From Streptosporangiaceae bacterium (GTDB taxonomy: Bacteria > Actinomycetota > Actinomycetes > Streptosporangiales > Streptosporangiaceae): DNA of 12,347 bases. The stretch is taken from contig JASIJN010000106.1 of NCBI GenBank assembly GCA_030050125.1, positions 1-12,347 on the forward strand, given 5' to 3'. The number at the start of each line of letters is the position of its first letter. Positions within the stretch are counted from its first letter, which is position 1. The position numbers and the translations under genes are program-made. Of this stretch, positions 6,946 through 12,347 are shown piece by piece. The notes under the pieces are model-generated. The model searched no databases, was not told the origin of the DNA, and saw nothing but the letters and a program-made list of their open reading frames with translations.

Positions 6946-7668
6946 CTAGAAGCCCAGATAGTGACGGCGCAGGCCGACGTCGTCGGCGAGGTTGGCCGCG
7001 GTGTCCTCGGCCACCACCTTGCCGAGGTTGAGGACCAAACCGGTGTCCGCGATGCCGAGGGCGCTGCGGGCGTTCTGCTCCACCAGCAGCACGGTCAGCC
7101 CGGACTCGTCGCGTAGCCGCCGGATCAGGTCCATCACCTGGGCGACCATTCTCGGCGCGAGGCCGAGGGACGGCTCGTCGAGCAGCAGCACCCGTGGCGC
7201 CGCCATCAGCGCCCTCGCGATGACCAGGATCTGCCGCTCGCCGCCGGACAGCGTGGCCGCGGCCCGCCGCCGGCGCTCGGCCAGCATCGGGAACCGGCGA
7301 TAGGCATCTCCGAGGGCCTCGGCGCGCCCGGCCCGGTCCCGGGTGGCCAGCGCGCCGACGCGCAGGTTCTCCTCGACGGTGAGCTCGGTGATCACCCCCT
7401 GGCCCTCCGGCACATGAGCGACGCCGGCCCGGGCGATGTCCTCGGGCGGCCGGCGGGTCAGGTCGACGCCGCCGATCAGGATCCGCCCGCGCCGCGGCCG
7501 GACGAACCCGCTGATCGCCCGCAGCAGCGTGGTCTTTCCCGCGCCGTTGGCCCCGAGCACCGCGGTGATCGTGGCCGGCCGGGCCGAGATCGATACGCCG
7601 TCCAGCACCGGTCCACCGCCGTATCCGGCCACGACCTCCTCGACGGCCAGCGCCGCGGCCTCAGTCAC
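6946..7668 (-). CDS. livF: HAAT-family ABC importer ATPase, LivF-like
   Basis: The protein has 240 residues, a typical LivF length. Walker A is GANGAGKTT (39-47), the Q-loop Gln is Q90 in PEGQG, the signature is LSGGERQ (140-146), and Walker B is VLLLDEP with D164 and catalytic E165. The H-loop position carries Gln (Q198 in LVEQNA) instead of His, which is normal for LivF proteins and not a defect. The GTG at 7668 has GGGAGG with a 6-nt gap. It overlaps the end of livG by 8 bp (GTGACTGA), so the two ATPases are translationally coupled, as expected for a heterodimeric motor under LivH/LivM. Confidence 0.95.
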   Translation of the reverse strand: MTEAAALAVEEVVAGYGGGPVLDGVSISARPATITAVLGANGAGKTTLLRAISGFVRPRRGRILIGGVDLTRRPPEDIARAGVAHVPEGQGVITELTVEENLRVGALATRDRAGRAEALGDAYRRFPMLAERRRRAAATLSGGERQILVIARALMAAPRVLLLDEPSLGLAPRMVAQVMDLIRRLRDESGLTVLLVEQNARSALGIADTGLVLNLGKVVAEDTAANLADDVGLRRHYLGF

Positions 7669-8593
7669 GGCCTACCTCCCCTTGCTCGCCGTCCCCGGCC
7701 CGGCCGCTGTCCCCGGCCCGGCCGCTGCCCTCAGCCTGGCGGCTGTCGTCAGCCTGGCCGCTGTCCTCAGCCCCGAGGTACGCGGCGGTCACCGCCGGAT
7801 CGGCCTGCACCTGCTCGGGCGTTCCGGTCGCGATGAGCCGGCCGAAGTCGAGCACGAAGATCGTGTCGCAGACCGACATCATCAGATCCATCCGGTGCTC
7901 GATGACCACGACGGTCGCCTCGGCCGCGAACTCCTTGATCAGCGCGCCGAGCTCGGGCAGCTCCTTCTCGGAAAGGCCGCTGGCCGGCTCGTCGAGCAGC
8001 AGCAGCCGCGGGTGCGCGACCAGGGCGCGGGCCAGCGCCACGCGCTTGCGCAGCCCGTAGGCCAGGGTCTCGGGCATGCTGTCGGCCAGGTCGGCAGCGC
8101 CCACCCGGCTCAGTGCCTCCTTCGCTCGCTCCCGGAGCCGCCGCTCATCGCGGTCCGACCAGGGCAGGCCGAACAGGCCGGACCAGAACCCGGCGCGGGC
8201 CGAGTGGCTGGCGCCGACCATGACGTTCTCGACGGCCGACAGCCCGCGGAACAGCCCGACCCCCTGCAGGGTGCGGGCGATCCCCAGGCTCGCGAGCCGG
8301 TGCGGCCGCACCCCGGTAAGCTCGTGGGAGTCGAAGGTGATCGTGCCCGAGGCTGGCCGCACGAAGCCGCATACCGAGTTGAGCAGCGTAGTCTTCCCGG
8401 CCCCGTTGGGACCGATGATCCCGGTGACCTGACGCGGCGCGGCGCTGAGCGACACCTCGTCAAGCGCGGTGAGGCCACCGAACCGGACCGTCACGCCGCT
8501 GACATCGAGAACGCCCGTTGCGGCCGACGAGCCGACCAGCCCTGCTTCGGATGAACTACCATTCATCGGGCTGACCCTCGCTTCAAGAGCCAT
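7661..8593 (-). CDS. livG: HAAT-family ABC importer ATPase, LivG-like, with repetitive C-terminal tail
   Basis: The protein has 310 residues, about 50 longer than typical LivG. Walker A is GPNGAGKTT (61-69), Q-loop Gln is Q110, Walker B is LLLLDEP (D201, E202), and the switch His is H233 in VIEHRMD. The signature is the divergent LAYGLRKRV (177-185); LivG proteins commonly have LSYG here. After residue 275 comes a hydrophilic tail of SGRAGD-type hexapeptide repeats, encoded by an 18-bp tandem repeat and absent from standard LivG. Two starts are possible. The ATG at 8593 lies 7 nt after TAGCCT, the arrangement of leaderless actinobacterial mRNAs. The ATG at 8566 has GAGGG with an 8-nt gap. This is the first gene of the importer operon. 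Confidence 0.93.
   Translation of the reverse strand: MALEARVSPMNGSSSEAGLVGSSAATGVLDVSGVTVRFGGLTALDEVSLSAAPRQVTGIIGPNGAGKTTLLNSVCGFVRPASGTITFDSHELTGVRPHRLASLGIARTLQGVGLFRGLSAVENVMVGASHSARAGFWSGLFGLPWSDRDERRLRERAKEALSRVGAADLADSMPETLAYGLRKRVALARALVAHPRLLLLDEPASGLSEKELPELGALIKEFAAEATVVVIEHRMDLMMSVCDTIFVLDFGRLIATGTPEQVQADPAVTAAYLGAEDSGQADDSRQAEGSGRAGDSGRAGDGEQGEVGRD
7691..7762 (-). repeat. 18-bp tandem repeat in the livG 3' end (four units)
   Basis: Units start at 7691, 7709, 7727 and 7745, and a fifth at 7763 is degenerate. The first two (7691-7708, 7709-7726) are identical; the third and fourth differ at a few positions. Read in the livG frame they encode SGQADD, SRQAEG, SGRAGD and SGRAGD. The unit length is two heptamer-free turns of six codons, so copy changes keep the frame. 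Confidence 0.9.
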
Positions 8594-8744
8594 AACTGGC
8601 AGGCTATGAAGCTAAATTCAGTACCTGAGAGTGCGGTTACCGCAAGGCCGCGTGCGAGAGTCGGTGCCGATTTGTTGCCGATCCGAGACCACCAGTGATC
8701 GGCGCAATTGGCGGTACTCGCCGCATCCGGCCAGGATGGTGAGG
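8594..8744. promoter_or_regulatory. Divergent livG / sirtuin promoter region with inverted repeats
   Basis: The 150 bp between the importer operon and the sirtuin gene is locally AT-richer (about 8594-8625). Toward livG, TAGCCT (8606-8601) and TAGCTT (8614-8609) are possible -10 boxes; neither has a good -35. TGCGGT-T-ACCGCA (8632-8644) is a perfect 6+1+6 palindrome just upstream of these, well placed for an operator. GCCGATC (8677-8683) and GATCGGC (8697-8703) form a second inverted repeat with a 13-nt centre. TGCCGAT also occurs at 8665-8671, 11 bp before its copy at 8676-8682. These are the most operator-like sequences in the window. Which protein binds is unknown. Confidence 0.5.
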
Positions 8745-9587
8745 GTGACAGCAGACGGGCAGGCCCAGGCCGACCCGGCGCCCGGGTGGGCGCGCCGGGT
8801 CGCCAGACTGGCCGTGCTGACCGGCGCCGGGATCTCCACCGACTCCGGCATCCCCGACTTCCGCGGGCCGTCCGGCATATGGACCAGGGACCCGGAGGCC
8901 GAGAAGCTCTCCACCTATCAGGCCTACATGGCCGATCCCGAGATCAGGCGGCGGTCCTGGCGCAACCGGCTGGCCCATCCGGCCTGGATGGCCGAGCCCA
9001 ACCCGGCGCATCTGGCCCTGGCCCGGCTGGCCCGCAGCCCCATCGACACCCAGGTGATCACCCAGAACATCGACGGCCTGCACCAGCGGGCCGACACGCC
9101 GCCCGGCCGGGTCATCGAACTGCACGGCACGATGTTCGGTGTGGTGTGCACCGGCTGCGGCGACCGGACCACGATGGCCGAGGCCCTGGACCGGGTGCGG
9201 GCCGGCGAGGACGACCCGCCGTGCACCCGCTGCGGGGGGATCCTGAAGTCCGCCACGGTGATGTTCGGCCAGGCGCTCGAGCCGGGAGTGTTCGAACGGG
9301 CCGCGTTGGCCGCCGCCCGCTGCGACCTTCTGCTGGCGATCGGCAGCACGCTCACCGTAGAGCCCGCCGCGTCCCTGTGCGCGATCTCGGCCGAGGCCGG
9401 CGCGAGCCTGGTCATCGTCAACCGCGACCCCACGCCCTACGACGCGGCCGCCGCCGCGGTCATCCGCGAGCCGATCGGCGACGCCGTGCCCCGTATCGCC
9501 GACCAGCTGCTGAGCAGCAGCCTCGGGCAATACGACGCCGCCCCCCGGATCGCCGGCCAGCCGCCGCCCACCGAACCGGGACAATAG
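8745..9587 (+). CDS. Sirtuin (Sir2-family NAD-dependent protein deacylase)
   Basis: The protein has 280 residues from the GTG at 8745, chosen because AGGA (8733-8736) gives an 8-nt gap. The ATG at 8736 is nearly as plausible, and 8631 is unlikely. It removes acyl groups from lysines using NAD. Motifs: NAD site LTGAGISTDSGIPDFRG (25-41), TQNIDGLH (106-113), catalytic His127 in ELHGT, zinc cysteines C135, C138, C160 and C163, GSTLTVEP, and IVNRDPTPYD. The GIPDFRGPSGIWT stretch is closer to the SIRT6/SIRT7 wording than to CobB-type GIxTFRA. A repeated C-terminal tail follows the domain (last 18-20 residues). Likely substrates in bacteria are metabolic enzymes such as acyl-CoA synthetases, but none is proved here. 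It is divergent from the importer operon. Confidence 0.94.
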   Translation: MTADGQAQADPAPGWARRVARLAVLTGAGISTDSGIPDFRGPSGIWTRDPEAEKLSTYQAYMADPEIRRRSWRNRLAHPAWMAEPNPAHLALARLARSPIDTQVITQNIDGLHQRADTPPGRVIELHGTMFGVVCTGCGDRTTMAEALDRVRAGEDDPPCTRCGGILKSATVMFGQALEPGVFERAALAAARCDLLLAIGSTLTVEPAASLCAISAEAGASLVIVNRDPTPYDAAAAAVIREPIGDAVPRIADQLLSSSLGQYDAAPRIAGQPPPTEPGQ

Positions 9588-9632
9588 GACGCCGCGTCCC
9601 GGATGGGCGACCAGCCGCCGCCCAGCGAGGAT
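9525..9632 (+). repeat. 54-bp in-phase tandem duplication across the sirtuin stop codon
   Basis: Unit 1 (9525-9578) encodes GQYDAAPRIAGQPPPTEP. Unit 2 (9579-9632) in the same frame would read GQ-stop-DAASRMGDQPPPSED. The units are the same length with no indel. The stop codon of the gene is the TAG at 9585-9587, which corresponds to TAC (Tyr) in unit 1. The sirtuin therefore ends inside the second copy because of a single-base difference. Confidence 0.88.
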
Positions 9633-9637
9633 TATCC

Positions 9638-9660
9638 GGAGCTTACGGCTCCTCCCTTTT
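9638..9660 (+). terminator. Probable intrinsic terminator downstream of the sirtuin gene
   Basis: GGAGC (9638-9642) pairs with GCTCC (9648-9652) over a 5-nt loop and is followed by TCCCTTTT (9653-9660). The stem is short, but the T-rich tail is exceptional in such GC-rich DNA, and the position, 50 bp after the sirtuin stop in a convergent gap, fits. Confidence 0.42.
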
Positions 9661-9686
9661 CAGCACCCTGGCCCGGGACCACTCAC

Positions 9687-10475
9687 CTAGGCGAGCGTGG
9701 GAACGTCGGTGGCGGGCCCGCCCAGCGCGTTGCGGCGCTCCGGCGTCCTCAGCGAGACCATCCTCCGCCAGCCGCCGAGCCTGTCGTAGACATAAACCGC
9801 CTGGACGCCCGCGCCCAGCGCGGCCGACTTCGGCCCGGACCACCGCAGCAGGCGCCCCAGGTGGGCCATGACCGACCGGCTGATGTTCCGGTAGATACCG
9901 ATTTCGGCCAGCGCGGACCTGTGGAGCTCCTGCTGGATCATGGGCCCGTGCCCGGCCGAAGCCAGCCGCAGCAGCTCCTCGTGGCAGTAGGCCAGGTGGT
10001 TGTCCTCGTCGTTGGAGATCATCCTGATTGCCTTGGCGATGTCCTCGCGGGAGCCCGCCACCTTGCGCAGCGACCGCATCTGCTCGGACGCGCGCTGCTC
10101 GGTGACCCGGCTGTGGGCCAGGTAGGTGACGATGTCCTGCTCGGTCAGCCTCTGGTCGCTGCGCAGCTTGCTGTGGGCCAGGCCGATCCCGCTGTCCTCG
10201 AGCTGCATCGTGTAGTTGGTGTCCGCGGGCACGGGTACCGGCTCCAGGCCCCGCTTGCGCAACAGAGCGCGGAAGATGCGCCCGTGCTTGTCCTCGTCGG
10301 CCCCGTGCCGGGCGATCTTGGGCGCCAGGCCCTGACACGACTCGGGAACGAGGGCCGCGATCCGGCCGTTCTCCCAGCCGCCCTGCGCCTCGTCGCTGGC
10401 CGCGATCGAGCAGAACAGCTGAAACGCCGCGTCGTTGTCGAAGATCTCTTCGTAGATAGAGCTGGCCGAGAGCAC
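9687..10475 (-). CDS. Ferritin-like four-helix protein, probable di-iron enzyme of unknown function
   Basis: The protein has 262 residues. I do not recognise the specific family. The N-terminal 170 residues show the ferritin-like pattern: an acidic first helix with E29/E35, ExxH at E61-H64 (ADEDKHGRIF), a third helix with E126/E131 (RVTEQRASEQMR), and ExxH at E157-H160 (NDEDNHLAYCHEEL). These six ligand types are what a carboxylate-bridged di-iron site needs. The C-terminal third (about 170-262) is basic and less conserved-looking, with LGRLLRWSGPK. No signal peptide or membrane segment is evident, so it is probably cytoplasmic. Roles in this superfamily include oxygenase, peroxidase, iron storage and tRNA hydroxylase; none can be chosen. 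The GTG at 10475 has a G-rich region (GGGGGGTGG) upstream. It is last in a run with a methyltransferase. Confidence 0.85.
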   Translation of the reverse strand: MLSASSIYEEIFDNDAAFQLFCSIAASDEAQGGWENGRIAALVPESCQGLAPKIARHGADEDKHGRIFRALLRKRGLEPVPVPADTNYTMQLEDSGIGLAHSKLRSDQRLTEQDIVTYLAHSRVTEQRASEQMRSLRKVAGSREDIAKAIRMISNDEDNHLAYCHEELLRLASAGHGPMIQQELHRSALAEIGIYRNISRSVMAHLGRLLRWSGPKSAALGAGVQAVYVYDRLGGWRRMVSLRTPERRNALGGPATDVPTLA

Positions 10476-10540
10476 CCCGGACCACCCCCCGTGACGTGTC
10501 GTCTGGCCCCCTGACTCACACCCTGATACCCCCTGCCGGC

Positions 10541-10624
10541 GACGTTAGCCCCGGGGCCCCGGACGGGGCGGCGCGATTCCCCGACGATAGCCCCGGGGCC
10601 CCGGACGGGGCGGCGCGATTCCCC
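10541..10624. repeat. 42-bp tandem repeat, two near-identical copies with internal palindrome
   Basis: Copies at 10541-10582 and 10583-10624 differ at one base only (GACGTTAG versus GACGATAG). Each contains CCGGGGCCCCGG (10551-10562 and 10593-10604), a perfect 12-bp palindrome. They fill most of the 152-bp gap between the methyltransferase stop (10628) and the ferritin-like start (10475). The rest of that gap holds only the G-rich ribosome binding region. Confidence 0.93.
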
Positions 10625-10627
10625 GCA

Positions 10628-11440
10628 TTACGGACCGACGCCCCGGTTTCGGACCTGCCGCCCGACGCTGCGGCGGGCCAGGACGTGCCGCAGCGCGGCC
10701 ACCGCCCGGTACGGGTCGGTGCGCCCGGCCCGCTCCTCGCAGTCGAGCAGCAGCCCGAACGTGTCCGGGCCCGGCACCGGAGCCTCGTCGCCGGCCGCGT
10801 CGGTGAACACCCGGACCCCGTACCAGCCCTCGACCCCGAGGCCCAGGCCGGCCAGCCCGGCGGCCAGGTCATCCATCCGGTCGGCCCGGGCCCGCACGCC
10901 GATCCGGTTGACATACCCGGTTTCGTCGAACGCGGCCGCCGCGGCCGGCCAGTCGCCGAGCAACCCCGGACGCATGGCCAGCGCGTCGCCGTTGCGGACC
11001 AGCAGCGACACCAGCCCGCCCGGCGCGAGCACCCGGGCGATCACGGCCAGCAGCGGGGCCGGGTCGGGCAGGTACATCAGCACCCCATGGCACAGTACGA
11101 CGTCGAAGCCGGCCGCGCCGAACAGGTCGGCCGCGCTCAGCGCGTCGCCCAGGACCGGACGGACCCGGTCCGCCACCGGCGGCGGCTCGGCGCGCAGCGC
11201 CCGGCTCAGGTCGCCCAGCAGGGGCGCGGAACGGTCCAGCCCGATCACGACGTGGCCGCGCCGGGCCAGGAACAGCGCCTGGGTGCCCTGGCCGCAGCCC
11301 AGGTCGAGCACGCGCAGCCCGGTTCGGTCCCCGAGGTGCCCGGCCAGTTGCCGGGACACCAGTTCCTGACGCACGGCCTCGCGCAGCGTGCCAAGGCGCG
11401 CCCGCCACCGCTCCTCTCCGGCGGCAAAGGCCGTACTCAC
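10628..11440 (-). CDS. Class I SAM-dependent methyltransferase, CmoM/SmtA-like
   Basis: The protein has 270 residues. The Rossmann-type SAM domain spans about 30-150: motif I VLDLGCGQG (44-52), acidic end of strand 2 at GLD (67-69), VLGDAL (97-101), FDVVLCHGVLMYLPDP, and LAPGGLVSLLVRN. The C-terminal sequences WYGVRVFTD (207-214) and TDPYR (241-245) resemble E. coli CmoM/SmtA, which methylates 5-carboxymethoxyuridine in tRNA. Whether this protein acts on tRNA in an actinobacterium is unknown, so only the fold-level function is safe. The GTG at 11440 is the only sensible start, but the ribosome binding site is weak. It starts 32 bp after the upstream isomerase-like gene ends, so co-transcription is likely. 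The frame after its TAA stays open through the 42-bp repeats. Confidence 0.88.
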   Translation of the reverse strand: MSTAFAAGEERWRARLGTLREAVRQELVSRQLAGHLGDRTGLRVLDLGCGQGTQALFLARRGHVVIGLDRSAPLLGDLSRALRAEPPPVADRVRPVLGDALSAADLFGAAGFDVVLCHGVLMYLPDPAPLLAVIARVLAPGGLVSLLVRNGDALAMRPGLLGDWPAAAAAFDETGYVNRIGVRARADRMDDLAAGLAGLGLGVEGWYGVRVFTDAAGDEAPVPGPDTFGLLLDCEERAGRTDPYRAVAALRHVLARRSVGRQVRNRGVGP

Positions 11441-11472
11441 GTCGGCGCACCCGTCCCGGGCCTGTGGCCGGG

Positions 11473-12261
11473 TCAGAAGCCGGGGAACACCTGGCGCAGC
11501 CGCTCCAGGTCCGCGGCGTCGCCCTCGGCCTCGCCCGGGGTGTGCGCCGGGTCGAGCCGGCCGTAGGCCAGCCGCAGCAGCGCCTCGGCCGGCATCGCGA
11601 CCTCGCCGTCTGCCCCGTTCCCGTCGCCGGGCCAGTTCACCATGCTCACCGCGTCCGCCGCGACCAGCAGGTAGTCACGGTGCGGCTCCGTCGTCCGGAT
11701 ATGCATCCTGAACGCGACGTCTGGGGCTTTGCCGAGCCTCGGCGCGAGGAACTGGGGCACGTTGTCGATCAGCAGCCCGACCGCGTCGGGAGCGACCCTG
11801 GCCCCGGGGTCGACGCCGACCGCGACGTCCCAGGTGTGCATCGCGTGCTCGCCGAGCCGGAGCCGGACTACCCCGACGCTGTCCAGGGTCATCCCGAAGA
11901 ACGGGAAGCTGATCGCGGCCAAGTCGTCGTCGCTGAGCCGCTCCAGGGCCTCGACGTACTTCTCGTCCGCGCTGAGGGCGTCGGCCGCCTGCGCGTCCGG
12001 GGTCTTGGCGTTCCACGCGTCCCAGACCGGCGCGAACGCATCCCGGCCGACCGGCTCGGCCCGCCCCAGAGCGGCGGGCAGCATGAGCGTCAGCGCGATC
12101 TCGGCGCCGCTGCCGAGATGGGACAGCACCTGGGCCACGCTCCAGTCGGAGCAGTACGAGGGCCCGCGCAGCTGCTCCGGGGTGAGCGGCCCGACCACCG
12201 ACGCCAGCCGGTCGTGCGAGTTGCGCAGGGCCGCGATCCAGGCACGAGGATCCTGCTCCAT
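11473..12261 (-). CDS. Maleylpyruvate isomerase / mycothiol-dependent DinB-superfamily protein
   Basis: The protein has 262 residues from the ATG at 12261, chosen because GGAG lies 6 nt upstream. An ATG at 12294 or a TTG at 12306 would add 11 or 15 residues but lack such a site. The N-terminal half is an MDMPI-type four-helix bundle. SDWSVAQVLSHLG contains H48, and GEHAMHTWDV contains E138 and H142. These three match the His, Glu, His metal ligands known from mycothiol-dependent maleylpyruvate isomerase. The C-terminal half (about 165-262) is a smaller alpha/beta domain. Many actinobacterial relatives are uncharacterised, and the substrate may be a mycothiol adduct or something unrelated. It heads a minus-strand run with the methyltransferase and ferritin-like genes. 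Confidence 0.88.
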   Translation of the reverse strand: MEQDPRAWIAALRNSHDRLASVVGPLTPEQLRGPSYCSDWSVAQVLSHLGSGAEIALTLMLPAALGRAEPVGRDAFAPVWDAWNAKTPDAQAADALSADEKYVEALERLSDDDLAAISFPFFGMTLDSVGVVRLRLGEHAMHTWDVAVGVDPGARVAPDAVGLLIDNVPQFLAPRLGKAPDVAFRMHIRTTEPHRDYLLVAADAVSMVNWPGDGNGADGEVAMPAEALLRLAYGRLDPAHTPGEAEGDAADLERLRQVFPGF

Positions 12262-12331
12262 GGCGGGCTCCGATCTCGGGGTAGGTGCCTCCATAGACTG
12301 CCACAAGGATGACGCTGTGGGAGGAGCGAGG
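12262..12331. promoter_or_regulatory. Short divergent gap at the right edge
   Basis: The 70 bp between the isomerase-like start and a plus-strand start codon must hold both promoters. I see no clear hexamers. GGAG for the minus-strand gene (12268-12271) and GGAGGAG for the plus-strand gene (12320-12326) are the only clear signals. Confidence 0.35.
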
Positions 12332-12347
12332 ATGCCACATCCCCTGG
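12332..12347 (+). CDS. Start of a divergent gene, only the first five codons in the window
   Basis: The ATG at 12332 is preceded by GGAGGAG (12320-12326), one of the strongest ribosome binding sites in the window, with a 5-7 nt gap. The visible residues are MPHPL. The product cannot be guessed. The call rests only on the start signal and the divergent arrangement. Confidence 0.4.

Noticed and set aside
7691..7780. CRISPR array
   Set aside because: The 18-bp units are contiguous with no spacers and are in frame inside livG. The 42- and 54-bp repeats also have no spacers.
7436..8554. Plus-strand open frame of 372 codons
   Set aside because: It is antisense to livF and livG, whose Walker and signature motifs leave no doubt about the real strand.
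8631..8744. 38-codon N-terminal extension of the sirtuin from the GTG at 8631
   Set aside because: The extension is Arg-rich, precedes the NAD domain without family resemblance, lacks a ribosome binding site and covers the operator-like dyads.
9643..10485. Minus-strand 280-codon frame overlapping the ferritin-like gene
   Set aside because: It is Arg/Gly/Ala-rich, while the overlapping 262-codon frame shows two ExxH motifs and normal amino-acid composition.

Overview
The window reads as chromosomal DNA of a high-GC actinobacterium. Third codon positions are almost always G or C, GTG starts are common, and the genes include an RsbW-like ATPase, a standalone receiver protein and a protein of the mycothiol-dependent isomerase superfamily. 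I cannot name the genus. I see no tRNA, rRNA, CRISPR array, insertion sequence or phage gene.

Layout. (1) 1-1235: a signalling edge. An anti-sigma-type ATPase leaves the window on the minus strand, and a response regulator with a coiled-coil-like tail lies divergent on the plus strand. (2) 8593 down to 1265: seven collinear minus-strand genes. They are a complete branched-chain-amino-acid-type (HAAT) ABC importer in the order ATPase (LivG), ATPase (LivF), permease (LivH), permease (LivM) and lipoprotein binding protein, with overlapping or near-abutting junctions. A strong hairpin follows, then a TetR-family regulator, then a CaiC-like acyl-CoA ligase. The simplest reading is uptake of an organic or amino acid followed by CoA activation, under TetR control. 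The substrate cannot be read from the sequence. (3) 8745-9587: a sirtuin on the plus strand, divergent from the importer across about 150 bp that contains several inverted repeats. (4) 12261 down to 9687: a minus-strand run of three genes: a maleylpyruvate-isomerase/DinB-superfamily protein, a CmoM-like methyltransferase and an unrecognised ferritin-like (probably di-iron) protein. (5) 12332 to the edge: the first codons of a divergent plus-strand gene.

The less ordinary observations are these. The acyl-CoA ligase has Arg where the catalytic, acetylation-controlled Lys of the superfamily usually sits, while a possible deacylase (the sirtuin) lies nearby. Three unrelated in-phase tandem repeats (18, 54 and 42 bp) all lie at the 3' ends of genes between 7.7 and 10.6 kb, and two of them are next to a stop codon with the frame open beyond it. 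The ferritin-like protein has a clear four-helix di-iron pattern but no family I can name. I do not see convincing evidence of a wholly new multi-gene system. The importer-ligase locus and the ferritin-like operon are the best leads.
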